From positions 1-25,146 of the forward strand of contig JACCUL010000442.1 of assembly GCA_013811855.1 (NCBI GenBank): a DNA stretch of 25,146 nucleotides, in the 5' to 3' direction. This document shows, piece after piece, positions 15,151-23,286 of this stretch; position 1 is the first letter of the stretch; every line of letters starts with the position of its first letter. A model generated the notes under the pieces. That model did no database searches, was not told the origin of the DNA, and was given only the letters and a program-made list of their open reading frames with translations. The DNA comes from Acidimicrobiia bacterium (GTDB lineage: Bacteria; Actinomycetota; Acidimicrobiia; Acidimicrobiales; Ilumatobacteraceae). Position numbers and translations under genes: made by a program.

Positions 15151-15577
15151 CCGAACACCGTGCTGGTCAGCGATGCCGACACGGGCGGTCGGCGGGTTCA
15201 GACCAGGATCGGTGTTTGATGGTGTCGTGTGTTGGGGCCATCCGCGACGGGACTTTTCGTTACAAGAGACCGACCCGACGCGCCCCGACAGCAGCAACCA
15301 CCACACTTGCCCACGCGCCCGATGAAACGCCGTTCGCAGCGACCCGCCCAACCCAGCTCAACTCACGCATCTGTGTCAGACGGTGAGCGGCGGTGCTGAG
15401 CTTCGGTCGTCGCGGCCGCCGTCAACCCACTGGCGGTGACCGGTCCCCGGGCTGCGGCGCGCCGGGCGACTCGTTCACCTCTCGATGCTCACGCTTGGCT
15501 GCTCGATGGACAGCCTTGACTCGACGGGGGCCGGCCGGGGGACGAGGTGGGGACCTTCGGCTTGGAACCGTCGGCGG
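15151..15577. other. Non-coding gap between cargo operon and relaxase
   Basis: These 427 bases separate two convergent transcription units. I see no supported gene, tRNA or clear strong terminator. The frames present are arginine-rich shadows. A transfer origin could lie here or at 18908-19012, but I cannot recognise one. Confidence 0.5.
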
Positions 15578-18500
15578 CTACAGCTCGATTCCGAAGCCCA
15601 GGTCGGGCCTGGCGATGTCGCGCGAGACAATCGTTTCTCGACGGACCGATGGCGAGATGAGGCCGGCTGCTTTGGACCATTCGCGCAGGGTGTCGCCGAG
15701 CGCCTCGCATTGACCTCGGTGGTCCTTGGCGTCGCGCCTGATGAGCACGTGCGCTGCTTCGAGAATCTGTTTGGTGTCGATGGTGTCGCCGTTGGACCAG
15801 TGTTGCCAGGTGTCGAGGGCTGCGACGAGGCGCTGTAACCCCGGCAGGCGGCGGCTGTTGCCGTCGAGCTGGGCGGCCAGGTCGCGGTGGTACAGGTTCG
15901 TCCCGGCATCCTCGACGGCGCGGCGGGCGCGGTCATAGCTCTCGAGGTGGTGAGCGGTGCGCTGTTGGGTCCGTTCGAGGATGGCGTCGGCCCGTTCGTG
16001 GATCCGTTCGGCGATGTCGAGTTCGCGGCGGGCCTCGCGTCGGCCGCGCCGGCCAACGCTGCCGAGGCGGCGCTCGGCAGCCTCGTAGGCCCGCCGGGCT
16101 TGCGTGGCTCGTGTTTGGTCGGCGGCCAGCGCGTCCCGGTGCGGCCGAGTGGCCTCGTCGACACGCGCCAGCTCGCGCTGCGCAGCAGCGAGCGCTGCTT
16201 CCCGGCGTACTCGTTCGTTGCTGCGTGCGGCGACGGACTGCTCGGCCTCGACGAGTTCTCTGCGGGCGTCGGCGAGCAACGGCGGGAACCAGTCGGGGAT
16301 CTGACAGCGACCCTGCTGTACCGGCCGCTGAGGCTGACGGGTGATGACGGGCGATGCTTGGCGGGCGAGTTCACGGCGTTGGGTGACTGCGGGGACGTCG
16401 GCACGGTCGACGGCGACGACGCCGTCGAGGACGTCTCGTGCTTCTGCGATGTCGTGGCTGTCGGTGATGACGAAGATCAGGTTCTCGTCACGGCCGCGGG
16501 TGGCGGCCACGTACAAGCCGCGTCTGGTCGTCACGGAGGTGGCGAGCCCGATGCTGGTGGTGACGGTGTCTGATTGGTAGCCGTGCTCGGTCGCTGCGTA
16601 GCCGAGCCGGACATGCGCGTCGACGTAGTCGGCGGGCAACGTGACGGTGCCGTGTCCTCGTTGTTGGGTCACGGTGACTGCCCCGTCGTCGTGGACGGCG
16701 GTGATGGTCCATGTCTCGCGGTTGCGGACCGGCTCGCCTTCCGTTGTGATCAGACGGCGGTGGTTGCGGCGGGTGGCGACGATGTCGCCGATGCAGGCCA
16801 GATCGCCGTCGGCGAGGAAGGCCAGCCCGTGTCCGTTGAGGTCGCCGGTGGTGAGTCGGGCGGCTTGCACGGCGTGGTTGATGGCGTCGACGTGGTCGTT
16901 CGTCGAGGCCACCAAGGCGACGGTGTCGCCGCGCCGATGGGCGTCGATCCACACGGTGGCCATCTGGGCGAGGTGTTCGTCGAGGGTGCCGGCGACGATG
17001 CGGTCGTGGGCTTGGTAGGCGTCGAGGGCGGTGGGGTCGCCGCGTCGCAGCTTGAGGGATGCGGCGGCTTCCCAGGGGTGGGTGAAGCGGTGCAAGTGTT
17101 CGAGTTGCTCGACGCGGCCGCCGGCGCAGAGTTCGTGGAACATGCCGCCGCGTCCGACGGCTTGCAGCTGCAGGGGGTCGCCGATCAGGGCGAGCCGCCA
17201 CCGCTGCCGTTCGGCCAGGGCGATCAGCCGGTGCAGTGCGGGGGTGCCGATCGCTCCGGCCTCATCGACCACGACGGTGGTGCCAGAGTTGAGCCGGTAG
17301 TCGTCGTCGGGTGGCCGGTCCGGACGAGTCCACTCGTGGAGCAGCTTGGAGACGGTGTCGGCGGCGATGCCGGTGTCACGCTCCAGCACTCTCGCCGCTT
17401 TCGCCGTTGGGGCGAGACCGAACAGGTCACGGCAGTCCCGGACGAGATCATCGGCGGCGCGCTGCAACATGGTGGTCTTGCCGGCACCGGCCGGCCCGAC
17501 GACCAACACGAGCCGGTCATGGCCGGCGACCGCCGCGGCGGCAGCCGCCTGCAGCGGGTCGAGGCTGCCGCGGACAACACTCGTCGACGGGGCGGGCGGG
17601 TCGATCTGGGCGTCGATCGCCCAGGTGACGATCTGCTCCTCCTGAACCAGCACGGCCTCGCTGGTGAAGCGGGGGGCGACCGGTTCGATCCACACCGTCC
17701 GACCATCCGACACGCGACGCCGAACCGTCGTATCGGCGGGATCCAAGTCGACGCATCGCCCGACGATGTGATCGCAGGCTGCCTCGAGGGCGGTCAGCCA
17801 ACGTTCTGCCGGCATCTGCGCGACGGGACGCTGCACATCGCACAGTGCTTGCATCACCTCAGCCCGACCCCACGTCGAACCCTCCGCCGAGAGCCGATCC
17901 GTGATGTCGGAGACCGTCACCCCCGGCCGCACGTTGCCCGCCGCCTCACGGCCGGCGACGTCGATCGCCGCCGACAGTTGTGCGCCGGCCCAGCCGAGCT
18001 GGACCGCCTCCGTCTGCCACCGTGTCGCCAGATCGGGTGCGCCGTTGCCGGACTTGCGTGCCCTCGTGTCGGCGGACGTCTCGCGGGTGAGGGCGGCCCG
18101 TTCCCACCTCGACGGTGCACGCCCCTCCCGGAGCTCGAACTCGTCGACCCGCGCGGCGAGTTCGAGTTCGATCGTCGCAGCCCGTTTCGAAAACGCCCGC
18201 AGCAACTCGGCGGGGACGCCGGCGATCTCGGCCTGGCCGTTGACGATCGGCTCGAAGGCGACCCCGAACCGGGCCGACAGCTCCGAGCGCAGCAGAGACT
18301 GGTAGAGGCCGCCAAGCATCCGCTGCTTACGCTTCAAGTAGCGGGCATCCAACGCCAACCAACGACCGTCGCCGGTCTGCACCTTCGCCGAGATCACCGC
18401 ATGGGTATGGATCTGCGGATCATCCGCGCGTGACGTCGTCTGACGGAACGTGGCCATCGTCAACCCGCCCGAGTCCGGATGCAGGCGGCCGCCATTCGAG

Positions 18501-18907
18501 CGGATGCGCGTCGTCGACCCGAACCGCTCCAAATACTGCAACGCCGCGGCGACGGCGACATCGTGGGCTTCGAGGAGCCGGGCGTCGCCGGTCAGCGCCC
18601 ACCACACCGACAGAGCCTTCGGCGCCGAGAACGTCGCATCGAAACCGGACACCGCCCTGATCGTCCTCCCGTCGGCAGTCACCCGGTCCACCAACTCGCG
18701 GCCCAACCGTGTCCCAGAAACAGGGTCACGGCCAGACAACGATTCCTCCAGCGCCTCGACGCCGACCGTCCCGGACAGGCCGAGTGCGGCCGCTTGGCGG
18801 CCGCACCACACACCCGGCGCCTCCCCTGGCGCGGCCGTCAAGTACCGCGCGTAGTAGGCGGCCGTGGCCGCCGCCGACGCAGCGTGAAGGGTTGTCACCC
18901 GTAGCAT
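15578..18907 (-). CDS. MobF-family relaxase-helicase (TrwC/TraA-like)
   Basis: I choose ATG 18907 (MLRVTTLHAAS), where family similarity begins, over GTG 18922; the product is 1109 residues. The N-terminal TrwC relaxase domain (about 1-330) has the nicking-tyrosine pair Y18/Y19 (ATAAYYARYL), FSAPKALSVWWAL and the metal motif FRQTTSRADDPQIHTHAVI. There, H167 and H169 are present but Gln156 replaces the first His of the classical three-His site. The helicase domain follows, with Walker A GPAGAGKTT at about 471-479 and Walker B VVVDEAG at about 545-551. A long charged coiled-coil-like region lies at about 865-1000. The protein would nick at an origin of transfer and unwind one strand for mobilization. 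It is downstream of the HTH gene on the same strand. Confidence 0.93.
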   Translation of the reverse strand: MLRVTTLHAASAAATAAYYARYLTAAPGEAPGVWCGRQAAALGLSGTVGVEALEESLSGRDPVSGTRLGRELVDRVTADGRTIRAVSGFDATFSAPKALSVWWALTGDARLLEAHDVAVAAALQYLERFGSTTRIRSNGGRLHPDSGGLTMATFRQTTSRADDPQIHTHAVISAKVQTGDGRWLALDARYLKRKQRMLGGLYQSLLRSELSARFGVAFEPIVNGQAEIAGVPAELLRAFSKRAATIELELAARVDEFELREGRAPSRWERAALTRETSADTRARKSGNGAPDLATRWQTEAVQLGWAGAQLSAAIDVAGREAAGNVRPGVTVSDITDRLSAEGSTWGRAEVMQALCDVQRPVAQMPAERWLTALEAACDHIVGRCVDLDPADTTVRRRVSDGRTVWIEPVAPRFTSEAVLVQEEQIVTWAIDAQIDPPAPSTSVVRGSLDPLQAAAAAAVAGHDRLVLVVGPAGAGKTTMLQRAADDLVRDCRDLFGLAPTAKAARVLERDTGIAADTVSKLLHEWTRPDRPPDDDYRLNSGTTVVVDEAGAIGTPALHRLIALAERQRWRLALIGDPLQLQAVGRGGMFHELCAGGRVEQLEHLHRFTHPWEAAASLKLRRGDPTALDAYQAHDRIVAGTLDEHLAQMATVWIDAHRRGDTVALVASTNDHVDAINHAVQAARLTTGDLNGHGLAFLADGDLACIGDIVATRRNHRRLITTEGEPVRNRETWTITAVHDDGAVTVTQQRGHGTVTLPADYVDAHVRLGYAATEHGYQSDTVTTSIGLATSVTTRRGLYVAATRGRDENLIFVITDSHDIAEARDVLDGVVAVDRADVPAVTQRRELARQASPVITRQPQRPVQQGRCQIPDWFPPLLADARRELVEAEQSVAARSNERVRREAALAAAQRELARVDEATRPHRDALAADQTRATQARRAYEAAERRLGSVGRRGRREARRELDIAERIHERADAILERTQQRTAHHLESYDRARRAVEDAGTNLYHRDLAAQLDGNSRRLPGLQRLVAALDTWQHWSNGDTIDTKQILEAAHVLIRRDAKDHRGQCEALGDTLREWSKAAGLISPSVRRETIVSRDIARPDLGFGIEL

Positions 18908-19012
18908 CACCGCACCCGACACCCGATCGTGCGCCCGATGCCGCCAGCGGGCACTTGTCTGCTGACTCTTCGCCGTGCTTCGGGAGGAACCGGATCTCGA
19001 GACATCAGGAGC

Positions 19013-19438
19013 TCAGTCCGACGGGAGGAGGAGGAGCTGGTCGACCGAACGGCTTCCTCGGGGACTGCTGCGACGGCCGACGCGACTGCTGCCTCGGACT
19101 CGAGAGATACTCGATCGACGCGGCGGCTCCGGCTCTTGACTGACCTTGCGGCTGAGGAAGATCTCCCGATCCGTGCGCCGCCGTTCGAGATCGGCTTCGT
19201 CGGCGGGCCGCACGACGCGCCCGGTGGCGATCAGCTCGACAAGCGCCCAGCGCGGAACACGGAGGCAGGAGCCGACGCGCAAGACCGGGATGCCATCGTG
19301 TCCGTCTGACGTCTCGTATCGATGCGCCAGCTCGTAGGCGAGCGATCGACTGATCCGGAGCACCTCGGCCGCCTCTTCGACGGTGAGGAGCAGCGGGTAC
19401 CGCTCGAGCGCGACTTCGAGCTCCCCAACGATGCTCAT
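19013..19438 (-). CDS. Excisionase/AlpA-like helix-turn-helix DNA-binding protein
   Basis: The product is 141 residues from ATG 19438. Residues 17-70 match the MerR-like helix-turn-helix of excisionases: LLLTVEEAAEVLRISRSLAYEL, then PVLRVGSCLRVPRWALVELI. A charged, Arg/Ser-rich tail of about 65 residues lies beyond the usual domain and may be disordered. In integrative elements such proteins direct integrase toward excision or regulate transfer genes. It sits between the integrase block and the relaxase, all on the minus strand, which fits either role. The four 10-bp repeats at 19521-19560, just upstream of its start, are the obvious candidate binding site. Confidence 0.85.
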   Translation of the reverse strand: MSIVGELEVALERYPLLLTVEEAAEVLRISRSLAYELAHRYETSDGHDGIPVLRVGSCLRVPRWALVELIATGRVVRPADEADLERRRTDREIFLSRKVSQEPEPPRRSSISRVRGSSRVGRRSSPRGSRSVDQLLLLPSD

Positions 19439-19520
19439 CGTGCTAGTTACACAGCTGTGATCCCGCTTGACAATGCGTCTCCTTCACACTGGTCGGACGG
19501 AGCAACACCGAGTGGTACGT

Positions 19521-19560
19521 GGCGGTCAACGGCGGTATGCAGCGGTAAACGGCGGACAAC
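19521..19560 (+). repeat. Four tandem 10-bp repeats upstream of the excisionase-like gene
   Basis: The 40 bases divide exactly into GGCGGTCAAC, GGCGGTATGC, AGCGGTAAAC and GGCGGACAAC. The period is one DNA helical turn, so a protein could bind each unit on the same face. They lie 83-122 bases upstream of the HTH gene start, in the 168-base gap between it and the 82-aa gene. An excisionase or autoregulatory operator is the most likely use; an oriT-linked or iteron site is possible. Confidence 0.6.
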
Positions 19561-19606
19561 AGGCTGTGACGGAATTCACATGGCAGCGCGAAGGGGCGGC
19601 TGGCGG

Positions 19607-19855
19607 CTATGCCGCGCCGCGGTCGCCGATGAGTTCGCGGTACTGACTCACCGGACCAGGCAGCGGGCGCACCCAGACGAGGTCGCCGTCGATCTGGACC
19701 ACCTGCGCGACGGCCCGAGCGCGGCCTGAGCCGACGACCAACCACGCACCTTCCTTGACCAATGCCGGATCGCGCGCATCGCGAACGAAGGCCCACGGCA
19801 GGCCGGTGTCGTCCTCGTTGTTCAGGTCAACCCGGAGGTCGACGACGATGCTCAT
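19607..19855 (-). CDS. Small hypothetical protein of the integrase block
   Basis: The product is 82 residues from ATG 19855, three bases after the stop of the broken gene upstream. It starts MSIVVDLRVDLNNEDDTGLP, continues WAFVRDARDPALVKEGAWLVVGSG and a strand-rich VAQVVQIDGDLVWVRPLPG. That suggests a compact beta-rich soluble protein. No family is recognised. The predicted coding frame is clean and the spacing fits an integrase operon of three genes. Confidence 0.7.
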   Translation of the reverse strand: MSIVVDLRVDLNNEDDTGLPWAFVRDARDPALVKEGAWLVVGSGRARAVAQVVQIDGDLVWVRPLPGPVSQYRELIGDRGAA

Positions 19856-19858
19856 GGC

Positions 19859-20264
19859 TCACTCCCACTGGTCGACATCAGGGTAGGGATTCTGGAACAC
19901 ACGGTGCTCGCACCGCAGCAGGTCAGCGACGAGCCCGTCCAGCTGCTCGTGGGCACAGGGTGACGTGCGGCCGGCGAAACGTCGGGACGATCTGCACGCC
20001 GGCCTGCTCGAGTGCGGCGCGCCCGAAGGCCACCACGGTTCCGAACCGAACCAGGCGGCTCTGACAGATGGCGTCGATCTCGGCCTCGTTCGCGGCCTCG
20101 AACGCGGAGATGCGTAGCGGGCCCAGTCGATGAATCGCTCATGAAATCGCGACGCGTCCTCGGCCAACAGGTTCGCGTCAAGCTTCGTCCCCGCGGACGA
20201 TGAACACGCTGTCCTCCGGCACGGCTCGAAGCCGGATCCTCGGCACCCGGCCGATGGGCTTCAC
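19859..20264 (-). pseudogene. Integrase-operon gene broken by three single-base indels
   Basis: A GTG at 20264 overlaps the integrase stop (TAGTG on the minus strand) and opens a coupled frame (KPIGRVPRIRLRAVPEDSVF) that stops early at 20178. Reading across frames restores one protein of about 134 residues. An extra A after GDE disrupts LDANLLAEDASRFHERFIDW, a missing G after ARY disrupts ISAFEAANEAEIDAI, and an extra C after PHVTLC disrupts HEQLDGLVADLLRCEH. The net effect is +1, -1, +1. I recall intact homologues of this small protein next to integrases in actinobacteria; its function is unknown. Either the gene is decaying or the assembly carries local indel errors. Confidence 0.75.
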
Positions 20265-21400
20265 TACTCGAAGATGCGGTCGGCGACCACCCCAGCGGCG
20301 TCTCGCGCAATCGCCGGCGTGACGTGTGAATAGAGGTCGAGCGTGATGCCGACGGTGGCGTGCCCGAGCCGCTCGCTGACGACTTTGGGATGGACGCCGG
20401 CCTTCAGGGCGAGCGTGGCGTAGGTGTGCCTGAGATCATGAAGCCGGATCGGCGTGAGGCCGGAGGAAGCGACGAGCGCAGTGAACTGCCGCGAGAACCG
20501 GTCCGGGTGGATCAGCCCCCCGGCTTCGTCACGGAACACGAGGTCGGGGGTGGTGGTCCACGCCGGGCCGGCGACGAGCCGTTCTGAGCGTTGACGCCTG
20601 CGGTGCTCACGCAGCACCCTGACCGTCTGGGAGTCGATGTACACCGTGCGTCGGCTGCGCGATGACTTGGTGGCGCCGAACGTGGGCACCCCGTCGATCG
20701 CCGTCAAGGTTTGCACGACCGCCAGTTGCCCGCCGTCGAGGTCGACGTCGGACCAGCGCAGTCCGAGCAGCTCGCCGCGGCGCATCCCCGTCGTTGCGAG
20801 CACGAGTAGTGCGGGGTAGATGCGTTCGTTGCGGATGCCGGAGAAGAAGTCCCGCAGGTCGTCCGACGACCAGGTGGCGAACTCGGGGCGCGACGAGGTC
20901 GGCGGCTTGGCCGCTGCGGCGGCGTTGCGGTGCACGAGACCCAGGCGCTCGGCATCCGACAGCGCCTTGCGCAGCACCACGTGGCTGTTGCGTACCGTCT
21001 TCGCCGACAGTGGCGTGCCGCCACGGCCGCCGGTGCGCAGGAGCTCGGCGTAGAACTTCTCGATCTGCAGCGGCGTCAACGCCTGCACCGGCACCTGGCC
21101 CAGGCGTCGCTTGATCCGCAGGATTGCCATCTTGTAGCTGTGCAGCGACGTCGGCCGAAGCCGATGCTGCTGGCTGGCCAGCCAGTCGTCGAGGAACTGC
21201 TCGGTCGTGGCCGCCGATCGGCTGACGACCGAGCCGACGGAGATGGCGCTGAGCACTTCGCCCAGTGACGATTCCGCCTCCTTGCGGGTGCGGAAGCCCT
21301 GCCTGGCCACCTGCCGCCGTTTCCCGGTCGCCGGGTCCGGTCCGAGGTCGACGCGGAAAGACCAGCCGTTGTCCTTGCGGCGGACAGAACCCCGAGCCAC
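20264..21400 (-). CDS. Tyrosine recombinase (integrase) of the element
   Basis: The product is 378 residues from a GTG at 21400. The N-terminal arm-binding domain (1-60, RRKDNGWSFRVDLGPDPATGKRRQ) is followed by a SAM-like core-binding domain (about 65-160) and the catalytic domain. All active-site residues are visible: R207 (TGMRRGELLGLRW), Lys near 245 (GATKSSRS), H321 and R324 (RLHDLRHTYATL), H347 (ERLGHATVG) and nucleophile Y357 (LDLYSHV). The gene lies about 100 bases from the 3' end of tRNA-Leu and points away from it, the usual layout for tRNA-targeting integrases. It would catalyse integration and, with an excisionase, excision through the 12-bp core at 21541-21552. Confidence 0.95.
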   Translation of the reverse strand: MARGSVRRKDNGWSFRVDLGPDPATGKRRQVARQGFRTRKEAESSLGEVLSAISVGSVVSRSAATTEQFLDDWLASQQHRLRPTSLHSYKMAILRIKRRLGQVPVQALTPLQIEKFYAELLRTGGRGGTPLSAKTVRNSHVVLRKALSDAERLGLVHRNAAAAAKPPTSSRPEFATWSSDDLRDFFSGIRNERIYPALLVLATTGMRRGELLGLRWSDVDLDGGQLAVVQTLTAIDGVPTFGATKSSRSRRTVYIDSQTVRVLREHRRRQRSERLVAGPAWTTTPDLVFRDEAGGLIHPDRFSRQFTALVASSGLTPIRLHDLRHTYATLALKAGVHPKVVSERLGHATVGITLDLYSHVTPAIARDAAGVVADRIFE

Positions 21401-21420
21401 GAGCGCACCGTAGCAGTTCT

Positions 21421-21442
21421 GTGCACGATCTGTGCACGGATT
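21421..21442 (+). promoter_or_regulatory. Candidate integrase arm-type site, right end
   Basis: GTGCAC-GATCT-GTGCAC-GGATT lies between the integrase start and the tRNA. It matches the left-end site at 9955-9976 in both GTGCAC units, their five-base spacing and the trailing GGATT. It may also overlap the integrase promoter, allowing self-regulation. Confidence 0.5.
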
Positions 21443-21500
21443 GGCCCGGCTACTTCATCCTCGCTTGAAGCTCAACCAGAGAAGTACCAGCTAGATCGTG

Positions 21501-21584
21501 TGCCCGGGGTGGGGTTCGAACCCACATGACCTTGCGGTCAGGGGGGTTTAAGCCCCCTGCGTCTGCCAGTTCCGCCACCCGGGC
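21501..21584 (-). tRNA. tRNA-Leu (anticodon UAA)
   Basis: On the minus strand this folds as a class II tRNA of 84 bases. The acceptor stem is GCCCGGG/CCCGGGC, the D arm contains the expected GG, and the anticodon arm is GGGGG-CTTAAAC-CCCCC with anticodon TAA. The long variable arm is TGACC-GCAA-GGTCA, the T arm is GTGGG-TTCGAAC-CCCAC, and the discriminator is A with CCA not encoded. The 5' part is chromosomal. The part from the anticodon stem onward was supplied by the element, which restored a working gene on insertion. Confidence 0.95.
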
Positions 21585-21595
21585 GTGTCGCCACG

Positions 21596-22633
21596 CTATG
21601 CGTCGGCGACCTTGCGCCCGGCGATCTCGATCAGCTGCCCGAGGGTGGCGAGTTGGGTGTCGTGCGGACCGTCGAGCTTGGCCAGCAGCGTCGTGATGCC
21701 GGCGGCGCGGTGCCGCTCGATGCGTTCGGCGATCGCGTCGGCCGTCCCGAGGAGGTTGGTCAGGCGGCCGAGATCGAGCGGCACGGCGGCGGCGGCCTCG
21801 TCGCGTCGCCCGGCCCGCCACAGGTTCTCGACGTCGCCGACCTCGGCGCCGAAGCCGAGTCGGGCGAACGCGTCGTTGTAGAAGTTGCGGCCTTTCGCCC
21901 CCATCGCCCCGATCGTGAACGCGTAGCCGTCGGCGTGACGGCGGGCAGCTGCATCCGCCTGCGCGGCATCCTTCGTGATCTCGACCGCCACGGGTGCGAC
22001 GAGGTCGAGGTCGGCCAGCGTCCGGTCGGCGCGCGCCGCCCCCATGCGCAGCGCGTCGAGGAACACGTCGGCCGACTCGGGGACGAAGGCGTTGCCGAGC
22101 CAACCGTCGGCGAGCTCGCCGGTCAGGGCGAGGTTGGCCGGGCCCATGGCGGCGACGTAGATGGGCACCTGGGCCGGCGACGCCATCGTCCGCAACGCCT
22201 TGCCGGCACCATCGGGAAGCGGCACTTCGTAGACCTCGCCCCGGTGCTCGAGCCGATCACCGCGGCCGACCATCCGGACGATCTCGATCGTCTCGCGAGT
22301 CGCCTGCACCGGCCGGTGGAAGCGCACACCGTGCCAGCCCTCCATCACCTGCGGGCCGGACACGCCGATGCCCAGGCGGAAACGGCCGCCCGAGAGGTCC
22401 TGCAAGCTGAGCGCGGAGGTGGCCAGAAGCGCCGGGCTGCGCGAGCCGAGCTGGACGACGAACGTGCCCAATCCGATCGTCTCCGTGCGGGCGGCCAGGT
22501 GGGCGAGCCCGGTCAGGGCGTCGTAGCCCCACAACTCGGGGACCCACAGCGAGTCGACCCCGATGCGCTCGGCGGCGGTGGCGAACTCGATTGCGTTGGG
22601 GTGGTGCGGGTCGATCAGCGTGGCGATGCGCAT
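21596..22633 (-). CDS. LLM-class F420/flavin-dependent oxidoreductase
   Basis: The product is 345 residues from ATG 22633 (MRIATLIDPHHPN). The longer open frame upstream lies over the SRPBCC gene and is shadow. Luciferase-fold motifs typical of the F420-dependent branch are present: GVDSLWVPELWGYDALTGLAHLA, TIGLGTFVVQLGSRSPALLA, FRLGIGVSGPQVMEGWHGV and VPIYVAAMGPANLALTGELADGW. This resembles F420-dependent methylene-H4MPT-reductase-like and glucose-6-phosphate-dehydrogenase-like enzymes of actinobacteria. The substrate is unknown. It ends 11 bases from the tRNA 5' end, so its 3' flank marks the right chromosome border. It is divergent from the SRPBCC gene, with only 49 bases between starts, so the two promoters overlap. 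Confidence 0.88.
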   Translation of the reverse strand: MRIATLIDPHHPNAIEFATAAERIGVDSLWVPELWGYDALTGLAHLAARTETIGLGTFVVQLGSRSPALLATSALSLQDLSGGRFRLGIGVSGPQVMEGWHGVRFHRPVQATRETIEIVRMVGRGDRLEHRGEVYEVPLPDGAGKALRTMASPAQVPIYVAAMGPANLALTGELADGWLGNAFVPESADVFLDALRMGAARADRTLADLDLVAPVAVEITKDAAQADAAARRHADGYAFTIGAMGAKGRNFYNDAFARLGFGAEVGDVENLWRAGRRDEAAAAVPLDLGRLTNLLGTADAIAERIERHRAAGITTLLAKLDGPHDTQLATLGQLIEIAGRKVADA

Positions 22634-22682
22634 GCGGTCTCCGGACGGCGAGCTCCGATCAGCCGACACTACGGTTCCGCCG

Positions 22683-23180
22683 ATGCGCGTCCGGGACTGC
22701 CCCACCGTCGAGGTCGAAGCGCGCATCGCCGGTGATCCGGCTCGGATCTGGGCGCTCGTCACCGACATCACGCTGCCCACCAGGTTCTCGACCGAACTGC
22801 TCGCCGCCGCGTGGCTCGACGGCGCGGACGGCGTCGGCGTCGGCAACCGCTTCGTCGGCCGGAACCGCAACGCCGCCATCGGCGAGTGGGAGACCGTCTG
22901 CACGGTCGTCGAGGTCGAACCCGGCCGGCGGTGGGTGTGGGACGTCCAGGGCATCGAGGGCGTCTCGGCCCGCTGGGGGTTCGAGGTCGATCCCGGCGCC
23001 GACGCCGTGCGGGTCCGCCAATGGGCCCGCATGGGCCCGGGCCGCTCCGGGCTGTCGTTCGCCATCGACGCCATGCCCGACAAGGAGGGCCGCATCGTCG
23101 CCCGGCGCGTGCAGGAGTGGCGCACGGCGATCGCCGCCAACCTCGCCGGCCTGCGCCAGCTCGTCGAGACCGACAGTTGA
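22683..23180 (+). CDS. SRPBCC-family (START/polyketide-cyclase-like) protein
   Basis: The product is 165 residues from ATG 22683. It opens with VEVEARIAGDPARIWALVTDITLPTRF, the family's first strand and helix, and continues with ADGVGVGNRFVGRN, TVCTVVEVEPGRRWVWDV and a long C-terminal helix (VQEWRTAIAANLAGLRQLVE). This is the helix-grip fold, with a deep pocket for a hydrophobic ligand. Members bind or modify lipids and polyketides, or act as unknown cytoplasmic carriers. The close divergent pairing with an F420-type oxidoreductase hints at a shared ligand or regulator, but this is inference. Confidence 0.85.
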   Translation: MRVRDCPTVEVEARIAGDPARIWALVTDITLPTRFSTELLAAAWLDGADGVGVGNRFVGRNRNAAIGEWETVCTVVEVEPGRRWVWDVQGIEGVSARWGFEVDPGADAVRVRQWARMGPGRSGLSFAIDAMPDKEGRIVARRVQEWRTAIAANLAGLRQLVETDS

Positions 23181-23286
23181 GCGACGGGCGACACCCCAAT
23201 GTGGCTGCGTTCTGTCTCGATCCTGAGACGCTGCCGCGCCCAGTTGGCCGTGTGAGACGGATCTGGGGCGCCGGTAGCGTCGAACG

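Larger units (their letters stand above)
9826..21552. mobile_element. Integrative, probably mobilizable element inserted at tRNA-Leu(UAA)
   Basis: The element is bounded by two copies of a 12-bp core (9826-9837 and 21541-21552) inside tRNA-Leu sequence, 11,715 bp apart. A tyrosine integrase lies next to the intact tRNA and is transcribed away from it. Contents are integrase, decayed and small genes, an excisionase-like regulator, a MobF relaxase-helicase, a peptide/ABC-transporter cargo and an IS remnant. No coupling protein (FtsK/TraB), type IV secretion gene or replication initiator was found, so transfer would need a helper. Matching GTGCAC-pair sites lie just inside both ends (9955-9976 and 21421-21442). 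Confidence 0.88.

Noticed and set aside
15147..15170. Strong terminator after the permease
   Set aside because: The inverted repeat is only six base pairs with a 12-base loop, overlaps the stop codon and lacks a T-run.
16574..18433. 619-codon plus-strand open frame
   Set aside because: Complementary-frame shadow of the relaxase, which has all expected motifs on the other strand.
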